DNA of 64,000 bases. Source: Coleophoma eucalyptorum. Lineage: Eukaryota; Ascomycota; Leotiomycetes; Helotiales; Dermateaceae. This document shows, in pieces, positions 11,200 to 24,372 of the stretch. The translations under genes and the position numbers were made by a program. The stretch's first letter is position 1; the number at the start of each line of letters is the position of its first letter. The DNA is taken from contig JALRME010000013.1 of assembly GCA_026120035.1 (NCBI GenBank), positions 496,001-560,000 of the forward strand, given 5' to 3'. The notes beneath the pieces were generated by a model that saw only the letters and a program-made list of their open reading frames with translations, made no database searches and had not been told where the DNA came from.

Positions 11200-12561
11200 A
11201 TGGCAGATATTAGCAAAACTTTGCCTTTAACCCGCAGCTCTGTCATTGCCGCACATGAGCTCGTAAAACCACACATCCACTACACACCCGTCCTAACTAA
11301 CACAACTCTCACGACACTCGCCTCGACCCCGCAGACGCCCGAAGCTCTCGCCAATACACCATGGGCAGGCCAGGAACCCGCGAAGCCCACGTTGCGGCTC
11401 TGGTTCAAGTGCGAGAATTTGCAGAGGGTGGGGGCGTTTAAGGTCCGCGGTGCGTTCCATGCGCTCGAGAGGTTGTGTCTGGATGAGGAGTGGGTGAGCA
11501 GTGGTGGAAAGGAGAAGGGGGTTGTGACGCATAGTAGTGGTAAGTAGATATTCTTTTTATATTCTTTTTTCAATAGATTGAAATTGAGTTCTGTGAATTG
11601 AGTGAGTGAGTGGACTTTTGAGTGTCAAGGAAGCTACCACAACACACCTTTTGCTAATTTTGCAACTTGAAAAAATAAAGGTAATCATGCACAAGCCCTT
11701 GCACTGGCAGCAAAAACCATGGGCATTCCCGCTACCATTGTGATGCCAACCATCTCGACGCCTTCCAAGATAGCAGCGACGCAAGGCTATGGTGCCAAAG
11801 TGCTGTTCAGCGGAAGCACGTCCGTAGAGCGCGAAGCCGTCGTAGCAGAAGTCATTAAGGAAACGGGCGCGCGTCTAGTGCCGCCGTATGACCATCCTGA
11901 TATCATGCTAGGACAAGGTACGTTGGGCCTGGAGTTACAGGAACAGGTAGCGGCCATGATTGCTGCAGGGCAGGACCAGGCCAAGAAAGCAACTGGCCAA
12001 GGTCTAGATGCTATCATGACGCCGTGTGGAGGCGGCGGCATGCTCTCTGGCACGGCCATTAGCTGCGAGGGGACAGGCATCCAAGTATTCGGCGCCGAGC
12101 CCGAGTTCCAAGGTGCAGATGATTGCAAGCGTGGCCTTGAAGCTGGGCAGCGGATCGAGAAAGTCTCCACGTTGACAATCGCGGATGGATTGCGCACGCC
12201 CGTTGGAGCTTACCCATGGCGGATCATCTCAGATAAAAAATTCCTGCGCGGCATGTACAGCGTGACGGAGGAGCAGATCACGAAGGCACTACGGCTCGTG
12301 CTGGAGAGGATGAAGGTAGTGGTTGAACCAAGTGCGGTTGTGGGGTTGGCAGTTGCGTTGTTCAATGAAGATTTCAGGCAACTAGTCGAGAGGGAAGGTG
12401 GTAAGGAGGGTTGGGACCTTGGTCTTGTATTTAGTGGGGGAAATGTCAGTGTGGAGGCACTGGGGAAGATGTTTGCTCCTTCTGAACCGATGACAGGTGA
12501 AAGGGCGAAGGGGACGTTGGGGAAGGATGGCGGGAAGGTTGCTGAGAATGTTGCAGGTTGA
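11200..12561 (+). CDS. PLP-dependent serine/threonine dehydratase or racemase family enzyme
   Basis: Exons 11200-11539 and 11681-12561 give 406 residues. This is a fold-type II PLP enzyme: Schiff-base Lys81 in GAFKVRGAFHAL, SSGNHAQALALAAK at 112-125, the phosphate-binding CGGGGMLSG starting at Cys229, and the C-terminal LVFSGGNVS. It lacks the ACT domains of biosynthetic threonine deaminase. That fits the serine racemase/hydroxyaspartate dehydratase (yeast Sry1) or catabolic threonine dehydratase group, and the exact substrate cannot be told. GAEPEFQGADD resembles the metal-site region of serine racemase. The 141-nt intron uses an AAAG acceptor; the join restores SSGNHA exactly. It follows ILV5 on the same strand, but a functional link is not shown. 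Confidence 0.88.
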
Positions 12562-13075
12562 TGCTTACTTGGACCCTATTCTATACACAAGTTTCTACAC
12601 ATCTAAGTAGCGCCAAATGAATAAGTAATTTTGTCTATATGAATAAAACTATAAAATACAAACGTGCACGCAACATGCAACAGTCTTGGGAAGTTAAAAG
12701 GGGTGTTAAGTCCCTGCCACCCGATATTCAGTTGCAAGAACCAACCCTAACGTACAGCGGAAGCCAGGTGGTGATAGTAGTAAAGAGAATTGAATCAGAG
12801 AAGAAAGGATTTCAGAAGAGAAAATTATGTACCATAAATATATACATCTAAAGTATTTAAATGAAATCTGAACGCGTGAATCGACAGTGGTATATGCAAA
12901 AAGCAGGTCGAAAAAGTTGATAGAACATAGATACGCTTGCTCCAATCGAAAGTAGAAGTTCCCCGGCGCAAGCCAATTCATTATTAACGCCGTTCATGCT
13001 CCCATGATCCTGAGTTCCTGCTCCCATCCCATAATTATCTGTACTGTGAACGCTTGCTGTTATACTAGCAAGCGA
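12562..13075. other. Convergent 3' regions, no gene
   Basis: Lies between the ends of the dehydratase gene (+) and the apsA-like gene (-). AT-rich with no supported coding frame. Confidence 0.6.
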
Positions 13076-16000
13076 TTAAAATCCTCGGAAAGGGTCCTCT
13101 CGACCTCCAAAGCCTGCGTGATCTGGATAGTACTCTTCCTCGCCGGCAGTTTTGCTCCCACCATACCAATCGTCACTCAAGCGGCCTTTGTTGTTGTAAT
13201 AGCTGTCTCGATTTCGGCTTCTTCTCCTTCTCTCTCGACTTCTTCTTCTATAAGCGCTAGTTGCCTTCATCTCATCTTGCTCATCAGGAAAGTCGTCGAA
13301 TCGTGACATAGCCATTGGGCTAATGAATGCTTCCATCCGAACTGTCCCTACTGCATCGAAGAAGTTATTGACCACCGCACCTGGTCTTGCAGAGGCATCC
13401 GATGTACGAATGGACGAACGTCCACTCACGCTCATGCCTGTGTAGCCTGAAGGTGCGATAGAGCTTGAAGGCTGCGACTGATAGATATCGGAAGATCCAG
13501 TACTCATGCCTGCAGTACTAGACGAAGGTGCATGGCTGATCGTGCCAGTACTAGGAGCAGAGAAGCCGCGGAACGAGATGGGTGGTGGAATACGATTTCC
13601 ACCAGTGTTGCTCCGCTTCCGACCATGCACCGCAGCACGCTCAAAGCCACGATCATAGCCACGATCATAGCCACGTTCAAGGAATCGTGGTACTGCGGGA
13701 GGCTCTGCACTCTCAGAAATGCGAGGTTTATTTTCATCGTTATAATAGGCCTCTTCTTCTCTGATGCTGTTGTCCGTTCTGCCATACTGGGAAGAATTGG
13801 TGCTATTGGGTCCGGTTCGGGTTGCTGCAGTCTTGCCTTTGGCAACGCGAATCGAATCACGAATACCATTCTTTCGCCGACTAATTGGAGGTGGCTTGAC
13901 CTCGAAGTTGGGGATTTTTACTGCAGGTGGTGGAGCAGGAACCACTTCCGGAACTGCCTGCGAAGAGTGCGCTAGGAAGGACAAGGCCGTCAACCAGACG
14001 TAGTGTCGTTCAGACGATACTGCGGTAAACTTAAGGGCGCGAGCAGGAGTCAAAATGAGAATCGAGCGGTTAAAAACACCCGGTGATCCTTTGGGAGCAG
14101 GATTATCGTCTTTTACGTCTAGAACAGACTGTATGGTTACTTCGTAGAGTCAGCTAATGCCCAAAGATCTATATATTATGAACTTACATTTCCGTCCGGT
14201 CTTGCCCAGTAATGCTGACCCAGATGTAGGCTGTTTACTGCTCCACATAACTGCTCTCTCATATGGAGCAAGCCAGACCCAACGTTTGTGTCGAGCTCCA
14301 TTGGCGCTGTCATCACCACCTGTGGGCTCTGACACTCCAAAAGATTTGCGTCTTCGAACGTATTTGAACATCCACTCTCCAATCATAGTCTGTGCAATAG
14401 CGTCAACCACACTAGTAGGGCCACTGTTGGCATTTGTAGCAGCAGATGCGCTGCCAGTATTTACTGTGTTGAAAGTATTCAAGGTATTAACGGTATTGGC
14501 AGTGTATGTCGATGAAGGCTGATGCCTGTGAGACCGGAACTTGTTGGAGCTAGTTTCCTGCAGATATCTTGAGATAGTAAGGTTGTTGTGGGGCATTGGA
14601 GGTAATCCTGGACTTTCAGGGGCCTCTGTAGATGGCGACATCGGTGGTGGTGAACGACTACCATGCCTTCGATATCTAGATCCACCTCGTGGGAAATTCG
14701 CCGACCTAGCTCTTCGAACGCTGCTGCTATTGCGATAGTGGTGTCCTTTCCCTCGAGACGAAAGGTCGCCGCTTCGAGGAGTAGGACTCCTGTTTCCATC
14801 ACTAGGAGCACTCACACTAAATGGGGGCTGCCTTGAGCTTGCCCGAGTAGGAATGGGGAATGGTGGTTCTACCAAATTATCATCCAGAAGACCTGGACTC
14901 CGTCGACCTTGGTGAGCTGCGACTCCTGATTGTATGAGAGCTCGACGAGCCATTATTGACGGCTTGGCGGCTGATACCAGAGTCAACGGCTTGTCGAAGT
15001 GCTTGATTGATTTCATTGTAGCCCGCTGTGGCTGAGTCTGCAATTCGGGGAAGACGTAGTCTGCCTGTGACTCATGTTTACTTGCCTTGCCTCTTATTTT
15101 TGGCTTCACCACTTCGTCAAGTGCCTTATTCTCAGGTACCGAGGTGGGAGGCGGGGGCAATTTACCAAGAACAGATGGCGGTCTAGGAGCAGAAAGTACC
15201 GTTCGATAATCGTTGTCGCTCATATCTGCGTCTGCAAACTCATCGGCTTCGTCAGAGCTAGCATTATCGAAGCCTGCAAAAAGACTGCTAATCCGATGAG
15301 GCCGCCTGAGTGTTGTTTTGCCGACAGAAAGTGGCCCATCGTCATTGTTGCCAGGATATGCATCACGGGTGTGGACCGAGGGTATTGGAGGTGAGGATGG
15401 TATTTCATCGGCCATGCTTTGTTGACTCCGTATCCTACGAAGAGGGCTTTTGGGAGGAAGATTTCCTGGCAGAGGTGTAAAATGGCTATCATCATTGAAC
15501 AAAGGTTGTGGCTGTGGCTCCGGGGATGGAGGGTTCGATGAAATTGTGGAGGGATGGAGATGTCGTGGTAGCATATTCATTCGCAAGTCAACTCGAATCT
15601 CCTCCGTTTGGACTGCTATGGACCTCGATGGAGCGGTTACATGCATGGAGACCTGGCAAGCCGCATCCTTGGAATGTTGCGGAAGTAAAGCCGCATGATC
15701 ACTATGCGGACTTGCGGGACAAGAGTTAGGTGGATGCAACTGAATGGATGGAATTGGAACTGGAGGCGGTGGAGGAGCCCGAGTCGGGGATTGTAGGCTA
15801 GGTTCATCCGTTTGAGTTTGACTCGAAATCATTTCCCGTACGAAAGTCTGCTCGCTTGTAGGTGGTGGTGGAGGAGCTCTAGTAGGGGATTTAGGTGTCC
15901 GTGGAGGACTGAGAGGATCCTCCACAGTCTGTGACGCTGCGTCGATAATCAAAGGAGAGCTTGGTTGCACACGTTTCCGGCGTTGGTTGGCTTCTACCTC

Positions 16001-17287
16001 TAACTCTCGATGGGGACTCTCTACAACTTGCTTCTCGACTTGAGAACTCTGTGGCTCCTCCAGTTTGTCTACAACAGGCAGTGCAACTTCCGAAATAGTT
16101 TCCACTGGAGCAATCTTAGGAGATGGCGGTGGAGAAAATTGCACTCCGGTGTCAACGTACTCAACCTTTGGGCCTGGTGCAGTCTCGTCATCTTCCAAGA
16201 TGCCGCCTTCGAGTCTTTCCAAAACGGTTTGGTTTGCCAAGAATCTTCCACGGGTAACACTTCCAGCACGCATGAGGCTTTCGGTGCTCTGATTTCGTCG
16301 ATGTGCTTTGGATATGAAGCTCTCTCTACTCAAGTTGCGCATGTGTCTCTTGGACATGACACTTTCACGGCCTTCAGCATCGGTCTGATCTTCGCTTTCA
16401 GCATCAAAATCTAACTCGTCTGCAAGACTCATGCCATTGAGCTTCGGCGCCATGTAGCCATGGGGCCCGCTGAGCATAGAGAACCGAATGCTATTTGTCA
16501 TGCTCATAGTACGAACACTCGCATTATCGACGGCACTCTCTCGTGCTTGCTCTGCCTCATTATCCGGATGAAATTCAGCATTCTGTTGATTTGCTTCAAA
16601 GGCCGCGACTTCTTCCAGGACTGTCTTCAATCGGCTCTCAGCAACATGTATCTTCCGCTCATACTTTCGCTTTTCGTCTTCCCAAGAGTCCTTATCATTC
16701 GTCCAAAGGTTCTGGACCCGATCGGCATCCTCTTCCTGCGAACGGATCTTCTTTTGCGCCGTTTCGAGGCGCTTCTTGAAGTCCGTAATTGTGTCTACAG
16801 CCTCATCACGCTCCCGCGAAAGTTCCGACAGAGCGGATGATGTTCCACCTTCCAGAAGAGCCAATTGACGCTGCTGCTTTCGACTTTCCTTAGCCGTTGC
16901 TAAAAGCTCATCCGCAAGGACTTCTTGTTCTCCTCGCATGTCATGTAATGTGGCCTCTAAACTCTCAATAACCTTCGTTTTCTCTTCCTGATCCCTCCGC
17001 AATGCCAATATCTCGGATACCAAATTTGCATGAAGAGTAGGCGTGAACCGCCGCGGGTCCAAGATAGATATGGATTCATCATTTGCTACATCTCGAGAGC
17101 CTCTCTGTCCTGCCTCACCTGAAGGCAGCGGAGGCGGCGAGGAAGATGGTCCTGGAGAGTTTGATTTCTGTCGAGAAGATCGCCTCGAGCCCCGTGATGG
17201 AGTACGGTAGGGTGTATCGGTTGGTGCAGGCAATGAGGCCTGAGCCGCCGCAGCGAACTCATCTTCGGTTTCCCACTCAGTCGCCAT
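13076..17287 (-). CDS. apsA: Nuclear migration protein ApsA/Num1-like, with PH domain
   Basis: Exons 17287-14188 and 14139-13076 give 1387 residues. ApsA/Num1/Mcp5 proteins sit at the cell cortex and anchor dynein (and, in yeast, mitochondria) for nuclear positioning. The N-terminus MATEWETEDEF is followed by a coiled-coil block at roughly 80-240 (EILALRRDQEEKTKVIESLE and following). A long disordered Pro/Ser-rich middle carries many PPPPP runs. The PH domain starts near 967 (IGEWMFKYVRRRKSFG, KRWVWLAPYERAVMW) and continues across the 48-nt intron to ERHYVWLTALSFL. The intron ends in GAAG; only this acceptor restores TIQSVLDVKDD of the PH domain. The start at 17287 is preferred over an upstream ATG because MATEWETEDEF fits the family. 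Low-complexity repeats are NTVNTLNTFNTVNT and GYDRGYDRG. Confidence 0.92.
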
Positions 17288-18833
17288 GACTGCTTGAACG
17301 ACGATTTCCTTACAGCGTAGAAAAAGAAGCAATCACTCTCCACATCAGATATTCCCAACGCTATGTAGCTCTGAAAGTTTCGAAGGGCTTCGCGTCCAGG
17401 CTCATGCCAACCTGTCAGTGGTCCGAGATTACTTTGCTGATCCTGGGGAATATACTCAAAGACCCTAAAAAGTGGATAGTTCGTAATGGGGTTCACCTGG
17501 TCTGAAACGCGTCTTGATCCTCCAGCCTAATATCCATTAGCGGAGGGCCAGACGCTATAGGAGTAATAATAGAGTAAATCTAGGGGGCCAAAAAGCATCG
17601 ACCCAGCTTGTTAAGGAGCAGAGAAGGGTCGACGCATATGGGTGTTCCTGACATTTTGAGTATCAGGACAAGCTCCTCGCGTACCTTTTATTCATTACCT
17701 TGCCTATATGCCCCGGGCCGCGTATATGCAAGGACCAATCCGTACACCAAGTCGTCTTTCGAAATGCCGCGCCTATATTCACCGTTGCATGTATGGCAAT
17801 TCTTAGATGGTGTGTTCCATGAGATAGCCGTTGTTCGCCCCTTGGTCTTGCGTCGGTAGGTACCAAGAGAAATGTATCGTAACTTCTTGAATTCGCGCCA
17901 CGTTCCACACAACCGCAGAAAGTTCTCAGTAGGATTGGTATTAGATGGTAGGATTAATCATGAGTGTCGTAGTCTGCTGCCCTTAGAATGATCAGCCGCG
18001 GACTCGATCATAAGCTTCCAATGTGTTGGAGTGCTGTGAGGAACGTGATACAGGAGAGTCGAGCTGATAAAGGTGGTTGGAGGAGGTTAAGAAAATCCTC
18101 CGATGTATGTGCATACCCGTCAAGCTATATCGTGTGCAAGAAGCAAAGAGGACTCGTCAGACGTTATCCAGGAGCTGCCGTTATCCGTCGTATGTTTCTT
18201 CTTGAGACGTTCCAATTATTGTTCTTCGTCGCCGTCGCCGCACCTCTGAGCACAATGACACAGAAGGAAGTGGAAAGAAAACAGATAGGAGAGGGGGGAC
18301 TGCCAGGTTGATAGTTACAACAACAAACGAGTAGGGAAATGAAGTATCGAAGATCGATGCAATACCTACCTTTCTTTAGCCTTACCTCAGCACACGGGCT
18401 TTTTTTTCAGAACAGTTAGAGGCTGGCTTGCAGCAGCTGGCCTTGCTGGGTCTCTCGTCTCCTTCTCTCCGCCTCTATACCGCCGTTGAGGGATCCATGG
18501 GCGGAAAAGGAAGGACATTGGGGCTAGGCTGATGAGGGCGCGCAGGTGCAGCTGCAGCTGCAGGCGGGAAGACTGAACCGGCGTGAGTGCCTGTGCCTGT
18601 GCAGAGTGCAGCATGCATGGATTCACGGCGGGGTTCAGGGGCAGAGGAAGGGGAGTTGGAAGGGTAAGAGAGGGAAATGAGAGTTAGGAAAAGGAAAGAC
18701 AGGGGACCACGGACGTCGTTACTCGGCTCGGTTAGGGGACGGGCAGTAAGATTGGGTGCGAGCAGCGCAGCTCTATTGGGGTAAGGCCAGAACAAGCGAC
18801 CAGCTGCACCACTAACCGGCGTGGACGTGCGCT

Positions 18834-18866
18834 GTGACGGTGATGGTGATGGTGACGGTGATGGTC
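18834..18866. repeat. GGTGAT/GGTGAC hexamer microsatellite
   Basis: About five tandem copies of GGTGAT-type units, with C/T variation at one position, seen directly in the plus strand. Confidence 0.75.
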
Positions 18867-19947
18867 CTGTAGGCTGGATGGACAGCTCGACCTCGACTCT
18901 GCTGGGTCTGTAGCGTGTTGATGGCACCTGAGCCGTGCGGTCCACTGCGAGGCTGTGGCTGCACGGTAGCTGGAACGAGCAACAGGCCTCGACCTCGTCA
19001 AGTCAGACTGGTTGGAAATGTCTGGGCGTCCAACGGGTCGTATTCCCCGGCTTTTCATGTTCTCAAGTTGTGATGAAGGGACGAGCTATAACTCCAAGTG
19101 CCGTCATCGAAACGTCGGGCAGTGGTCTCATCCACCACTCATCACACCACAATAACAAACTTCGTATCTTGTACCTGATGCTCCTCTTTGCGAGCGGGCC
19201 AAGCCATAAGGTGCCTAGGTTCAGGACAGAGCTTACGCCGCGCAACATGCACGAACAAGAGAACAAGCAATCACACTCCGGACTCGATTCCATCAACCAG
19301 GGCCGCATCAAAGATGGAGCCATGTAAATCTATTGGTGATGTGCAGCTACGGACGGAGCCCCGTACGTACACGGTATTGTGCTCTACCATACATACCTAC
19401 ATTACTGTACTTCCACCCAGCCCCTGCCTCTACTTCACGAGGCAAGAATTGGGGCCAAAGTCGAGATCAATGATTTGAATGATTGGTCCTCGACTCAACT
19501 CCCTCGGTGCTTACTGTGAGTACTTCGTACTCACTGCGCACCCTCATAACACTATTCCTATTTCCATCCCACGCCAATGATTGCCCGAGGCTCCGATGGC
19601 GGTGCTCCACTCAAAAAACCCGTGCTGATCATTGAGTTGATCATTAGAAACCTTCAGCAGAATTGACCTTTGCAGAAATGAGCCAAGTTCGACCGGAGAG
19701 TCTGGAGAAACAAAAGCAAGGCAGACAGATGGAAGTGGTGCGACTCCCAGCATACGGGTCAGGTACAGCAAGTAGGCGATGTGGGACCATCCGTCTTTCC
19801 GAGCAAGATTTGAGTCTTCGTCGGACTCGATTGTCTCGTGTATCGCTACCAGACTTGAGGCTCCTTTTAATTTGGCTTTTGGCTTGAGCTAGTTCAAGAT
19901 TGGAGGAGGTGCGCCGCACAATCTCCTCGTTTATTGTTCCTCTTGCC

Positions 19948-19978
19948 TGTGTACTGTGTGCTGTGTGCTGTGTGCTGG
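19948..19978. repeat. TGTGTGC-type tandem repeat
   Basis: Tandem CTGTGTG units (GTACTGTGTGCTGTGTGCTG and on) seen directly. Confidence 0.7.
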
Positions 19979-20024
19979 CCCCCAAGGCGTTGGTGGACAT
20001 CTCGCGGAAAGTTGCTCTTGCTAT

Positions 20025-20075
20025 TGTTTCTGCTTCTTCTTCTGCTTCTACTTCTACCTCTACTTCTGCTTCCCA
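20025..20075. repeat. CTTCTG/CTTCTA trinucleotide-like repeat
   Basis: About fifty bases made of CTTCT(T/G/A) and CTACTT units. Pyrimidine-rich on the plus strand. Confidence 0.7.
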
Positions 20076-22102
20076 CTACTGCACATATTACTCCGTAGTC
20101 CGACCACCTACCCTACACAGATCGTACCCGAGAAAGTAGTAGGGCGTCCAGAGGGCTTAAATTACATGGAAATCTTCGCCATGATTGGCCTGATCATTTT
20201 ACTTTTATTGAGTGGAGGAAATACGATCAAGATGTGATAACTTTGACTGTCTCGGCTTCTTTTCCAATCCTCCGTCTACACTACGGGCCTTCATGTCTTC
20301 ATTTTAGGTCGGTGTCCTGACTTTATCCTGACCTTGGCACATTGGATTGAGTTCGTTTCTTTTTCATGGTGCAAGAGCGTGGGTCCCACCGAACCAGATC
20401 TCGAGGAATCTTCTACGCACGCTGCACACTGCAACTGTACCGAATTTCGAGCGGGAGGACGGAGTACAAGCTCCTCCTCATCTTATCTCGGGGCATCGCG
20501 AGGCCCAAGCATATTTCTTCAAGACATGTGGACATGGGTCTTCGTGTTCCTTACCGTAGTACCTCAGATCCCAGCTAGGGGAGGCTTAAAGAGCTGTAGC
20601 TGCAATCCTTAACGCCTAATTGCATAAAATTGTCCACGGTCGAGTAGGTAGAATAAGGCATGGTCTGGAGCAATGTGCGACATGTTACGTAGGTAGATGG
20701 AGCGTACAGCAATGCGTCCATCTGCGAAGTCTGGTAAGGCATCGCAAAAGAGACGGACAGAGATGGCGGACCGAGGCGGGTTTGAGGACCATAAGGAAGG
20801 AATGTCGAGCCAGGGCAGTCGATCTCAATCATCCATCTCTCATCCTCGCCCCTTTTTCGGGTCTGACCATGCTACGGACGCGCGATCATCTAGCACCGAC
20901 TTCTCCTATGAGTATGAGACCCCAAGTGGAAAGAAAAAAAAGTGACCCTAACACGCATCCCCAACTAAGAGATAAAGATGTCGTTAGCTGTTTCATGTAG
21001 AAGCCCTCCCGCGATCTCATCTAGCTGTCAGCCGAGCGTTCTTCCACAACGCTAACCAGAATATCAAATTGAACATTTCGGAAGATTCAGCTCTTTATTG
21101 ACTTTGGTCTTGCCCAGGCAGTGCAATGCGGGTCAAGACTCAAGAGTGAAATCATGCCAGCGATGTCAACAACCATTTGCCAATCGATGGTATTCGTGGC
21201 TGCATTAAGGAAGGGTCAGTCAGTCAGACATCATGAAATCTGCGGGTCATAAATCTCAAGTCTACAGCTGTCACGACCTTCAGCACAACTCTTTGACAGC
21301 GGTCTCAGGCTCTTCAGACCATTGGTATGATAATGCATTGATGCATTAATGCCTCGAGGCTCCAAGCATCTGCTTCTCGAAGTCCAAGGTAAGGCGTGCG
21401 ACTCAGCCCAGATCAGCTCTGATCAGGTCAGTGCCCTCTCGCATCGCGACCGAGCAATGCAGCAGAATGGAGTCGACTTTACCCCAACTGCTCGCCTACC
21501 CATCGCGACGACCGCTGAGTTGAGCTGGCACTGACTTATTTTGCTTTTCTCGCCTCAACTATGGTACAGTACTCCGTTCCTCGTCTTGTCTAATATCAAG
21601 AGCACTCCACGGGCCATCCAGTCTCCTTTCGACCCAGAACTAGAAGCGGGAAACCGTCCCACTCAGAAAGCGTTTCTCATAGTCTTTCAACTGCCGACAC
21701 ACGCGCAATTATAGTACATGCAAGTCAAAAAACTGTTGTTGTCACGTAGTCATTGGGTCGGATTTGCCGAATTAGGGTCCACCATGCTCATGCAATCCTT
21801 CTATCGACTTTTCCACCTCGCACCACACTCCGCTGCAATATATCGTGCATATGTCATTTATCTGCAAGCGCCAACGTCCTGTGCAGTAGTAGCTGCAGCA
21901 ATCAGTAGTGCATACATGCATACACGCGCTTGCATGTAGCCATGTGGCGACTGAATATGTATATGCACCTGTCTGCATCTCCGTTTTCCTAAGTTAAAAA
22001 GGTAATTGATTTGCATGCTTGTTGTTATTATTTCCTCTTCTTTCCTTAACTTGAACTGCGCAATGTGATAGAGGAAGCCACCGAGTGCGATTCCGGTTGC
22101 AA

Positions 22103-22125
22103 TCACTATCACTATCACTATCACC
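22103..22125. repeat. CACTAT hexamer repeat
   Basis: Three and a half tandem copies of CACTAT, seen directly. Confidence 0.75.
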
Positions 22126-23612
22126 TACTTGCTGGCTACAAGGTACCTGGCCCAATGCAAGAGACAAAAGTCGTGCCGCCCCTAGTCGCCGGAGTCATTG
22201 TACTTGTCTGTGCCTAAGTGGCTCCCCCAAATGGTGCCTCCAGCTGTTCTTGTCACAATTAATTTACATCCATCACGAGCAGATATTGGGCTTACAGATC
22301 GATCCTCCCCTCAATCTAAGCTGCATATCTGTTCAAGATTTCAATCGGCACGCGTCTGGTTTTTGCCCGGTTTTGGGGTTTTTTTGGGTTTTCAGCCGCA
22401 TATGCATGCAATGCAAGCAAACGAGTATGAAAGTCCGAGAGCCATACAGTTTTTGTGACCTTGGCCTGTATCGCCAGGCCACGCAAATGCCGCGTGTAAA
22501 TGGTATGGTCCACCGGATAGATTATATTGAGGAAAAGTTAATAAAGGAAGTATGACAGGTCATTGATGAGGTATACCTCAATGTTTTTCCGAACATGGCT
22601 CCTTAACGGTCAATTCTGACTCGCTTCTCTTGCTGGTCTTGCGAGTACCTCTTTTATGGAAATTTTGAAAGACACCCCTGATTATTAAGTGATAGCTTTC
22701 GTAGCAATGGCCATTTCTGGTCGCTGAGATCAAAACATCGCTGATCTTCATTTGCATTGTTACAGCTTGATGACCAAGGGTTATGTCCCCCTATGCAGAC
22801 ACAGTACACCTTTCTTCTTGTGTTTGTAGGGAAGTTCTATTCGGTGCAGATACTTCTCAAAGCACCCAATTTCTTCGCAGCTCAACGTACCAAGTTATAT
22901 GGGTTTAACAGAGAATTCATAGGTTCATGGAGTGCTTTTGGGGATGTAGTTACATCCCTACAAGCCAAATTTATCATGTCTGGAACTTTAGGGATTCTTA
23001 CAGTAAGCAGCATGACTTCTGTTCAACAAACACCCAGTCAAGATCCCTGAATAGCCAGTCCGTGAGGGTAACTTACATTGATGGAGGGAGCTTGTTCGAG
23101 TTCAGAGAATGTGTCTCTGCTGCCAAGTGCAAGGCAGAAGCAATATGCACAAATTTTCTTTTGACCGAAAAAAAAACCACCATATAGAACGCTTGAAATT
23201 CCAAAGCCTAGATTATTTTTGAACCAAAAGCAGTCTGTGATTGGTTTCGCTATGTACAAGAGCATATCGCAATATGAAGTCAAGCTTATAGGTTTGTTCC
23301 TTCGCCTCCAGCGAGAATTTACAAGGACATGGCAACATTCCAAATACTTCCTTCCTTTTATCAAGTATTGAAGATGTCTACTTCTCAACATTCATTCCCT
23401 TGGATTCTGATCAAACTCCTTCGATATGACCTATTACACCTAATGATGGAAATCCTCACTATTGTTTGACTCCTCAGCTCACCTCTCCACAAGCCGTGGT
23501 AAGCTAAGCACAACCGCTTTCACCCTTTTCACCAGCAATAAATCCAAGACGAGCTTGAAACAAAACGGCAAATCAACCGTCGGTGGTTTTGAATCCTCTA
23601 GGCAACCCCCTT

Positions 23613-23627
23613 CCCCCCCCCCCCCCC
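23613..23627. repeat. Poly-C tract of 15
   Basis: Fifteen consecutive C, preceded by CCCCCTT and followed 50 bases on by a poly-T tract. Homopolymer length may be affected by assembly error. Confidence 0.8.
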
Positions 23628-24372
23628 TAAAATTCAGATCTCGGATTTTGAGGAATATCTAGGTTCAGAATTAGTTTCCTTTTTTTTTTCCTTCTTGTCA
23701 CACATTGGGAAATGGATCCCAAAGCGAAACTCAATATATACCATACTGCCCAAGAACGCACAGCTCTGCTTCTACAAAATAAATTGCAACAAGTATTCAC
23801 AGACACCGGCTGATATGGTAAATATGGATATGACATGTATTAAAAGGGAAGGGGGGGTTGCACCCAGTAGAAAGATGTAGTTGGGGATAGTAGAAAATTT
23901 TAGGAGGAAAGGGGGGGGTGTTGGCCCGGATTGTAACGCGGTAGCATTTGAATTTACGAGAGGCAGAAGAACACTGCGTCTTAGACATGACTATGAAGTT
24001 AAGTTGTTGAAACAGTAGGAGAATTCCCTTCCTCGGTCCCAGGGGCAGGATTTATTTACTTTGGATTGATATCTATTCAGGAAATCAGCGGAGTAAAAAT
24101 GAGCCAGATTTTCCGAGCTCATCAATTCTATACATTACAAGTAGAATAGGTCTCAAAAGATAATTGATGTTTTGTCCACATCCTGGCAATGCTGAATCCC
24201 ACCGCGTGTTGGTAATTTCTCCGACATTATTTCCACTTTCGCATTCAGTACACCTTGGATACTTTCAATTCAAAGAACTCTGTTGATTATTTGGAAGTGA
24301 TTTTTCTTTTTTTTTAAGCATTATAAACTATAACTATGTAGCCACCATCTCCTCATTATTACCTGGTCTATT

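Larger units (their letters stand above)
17288..24372. other. 7 kb gene-poor region upstream of apsA
   Basis: I find no convincing protein gene on either strand. Open frames are short, overlap one another and are low in complexity, and no tRNA B-box was spotted. The region has several simple repeats (listed separately), homopolymer C and G tracts near 23.6-23.9 kb and many TGCATG-rich stretches near 21.9 kb. It must contain the apsA promoter at its left end and the 3' UTR of the C2H2 gene at its right end. Non-coding RNAs or a heavily decayed element cannot be excluded. Confidence 0.55.

Noticed and set aside
17086..17496. Upstream coding extension of apsA (MNPITNYPLFRVFEYIP frame)
   Set aside because: It is in a different frame from ApsA and would need an unsupported junction; MATEWETEDEF at 17287 fits the family start.
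18475..18945. 156-residue minus-strand open frame in the gene-poor region
   Set aside because: Pro/Ser/Ala low-complexity content arising partly from the GGTGAT microsatellite; other frames are open too and no domain is visible.
17288..24372. tRNA or 5S rRNA genes in the long intergenic region
   Set aside because: No GGTTCGAxxCC-type B-box with a matching A-box, and no 5S-like internal promoter, was found by eye.
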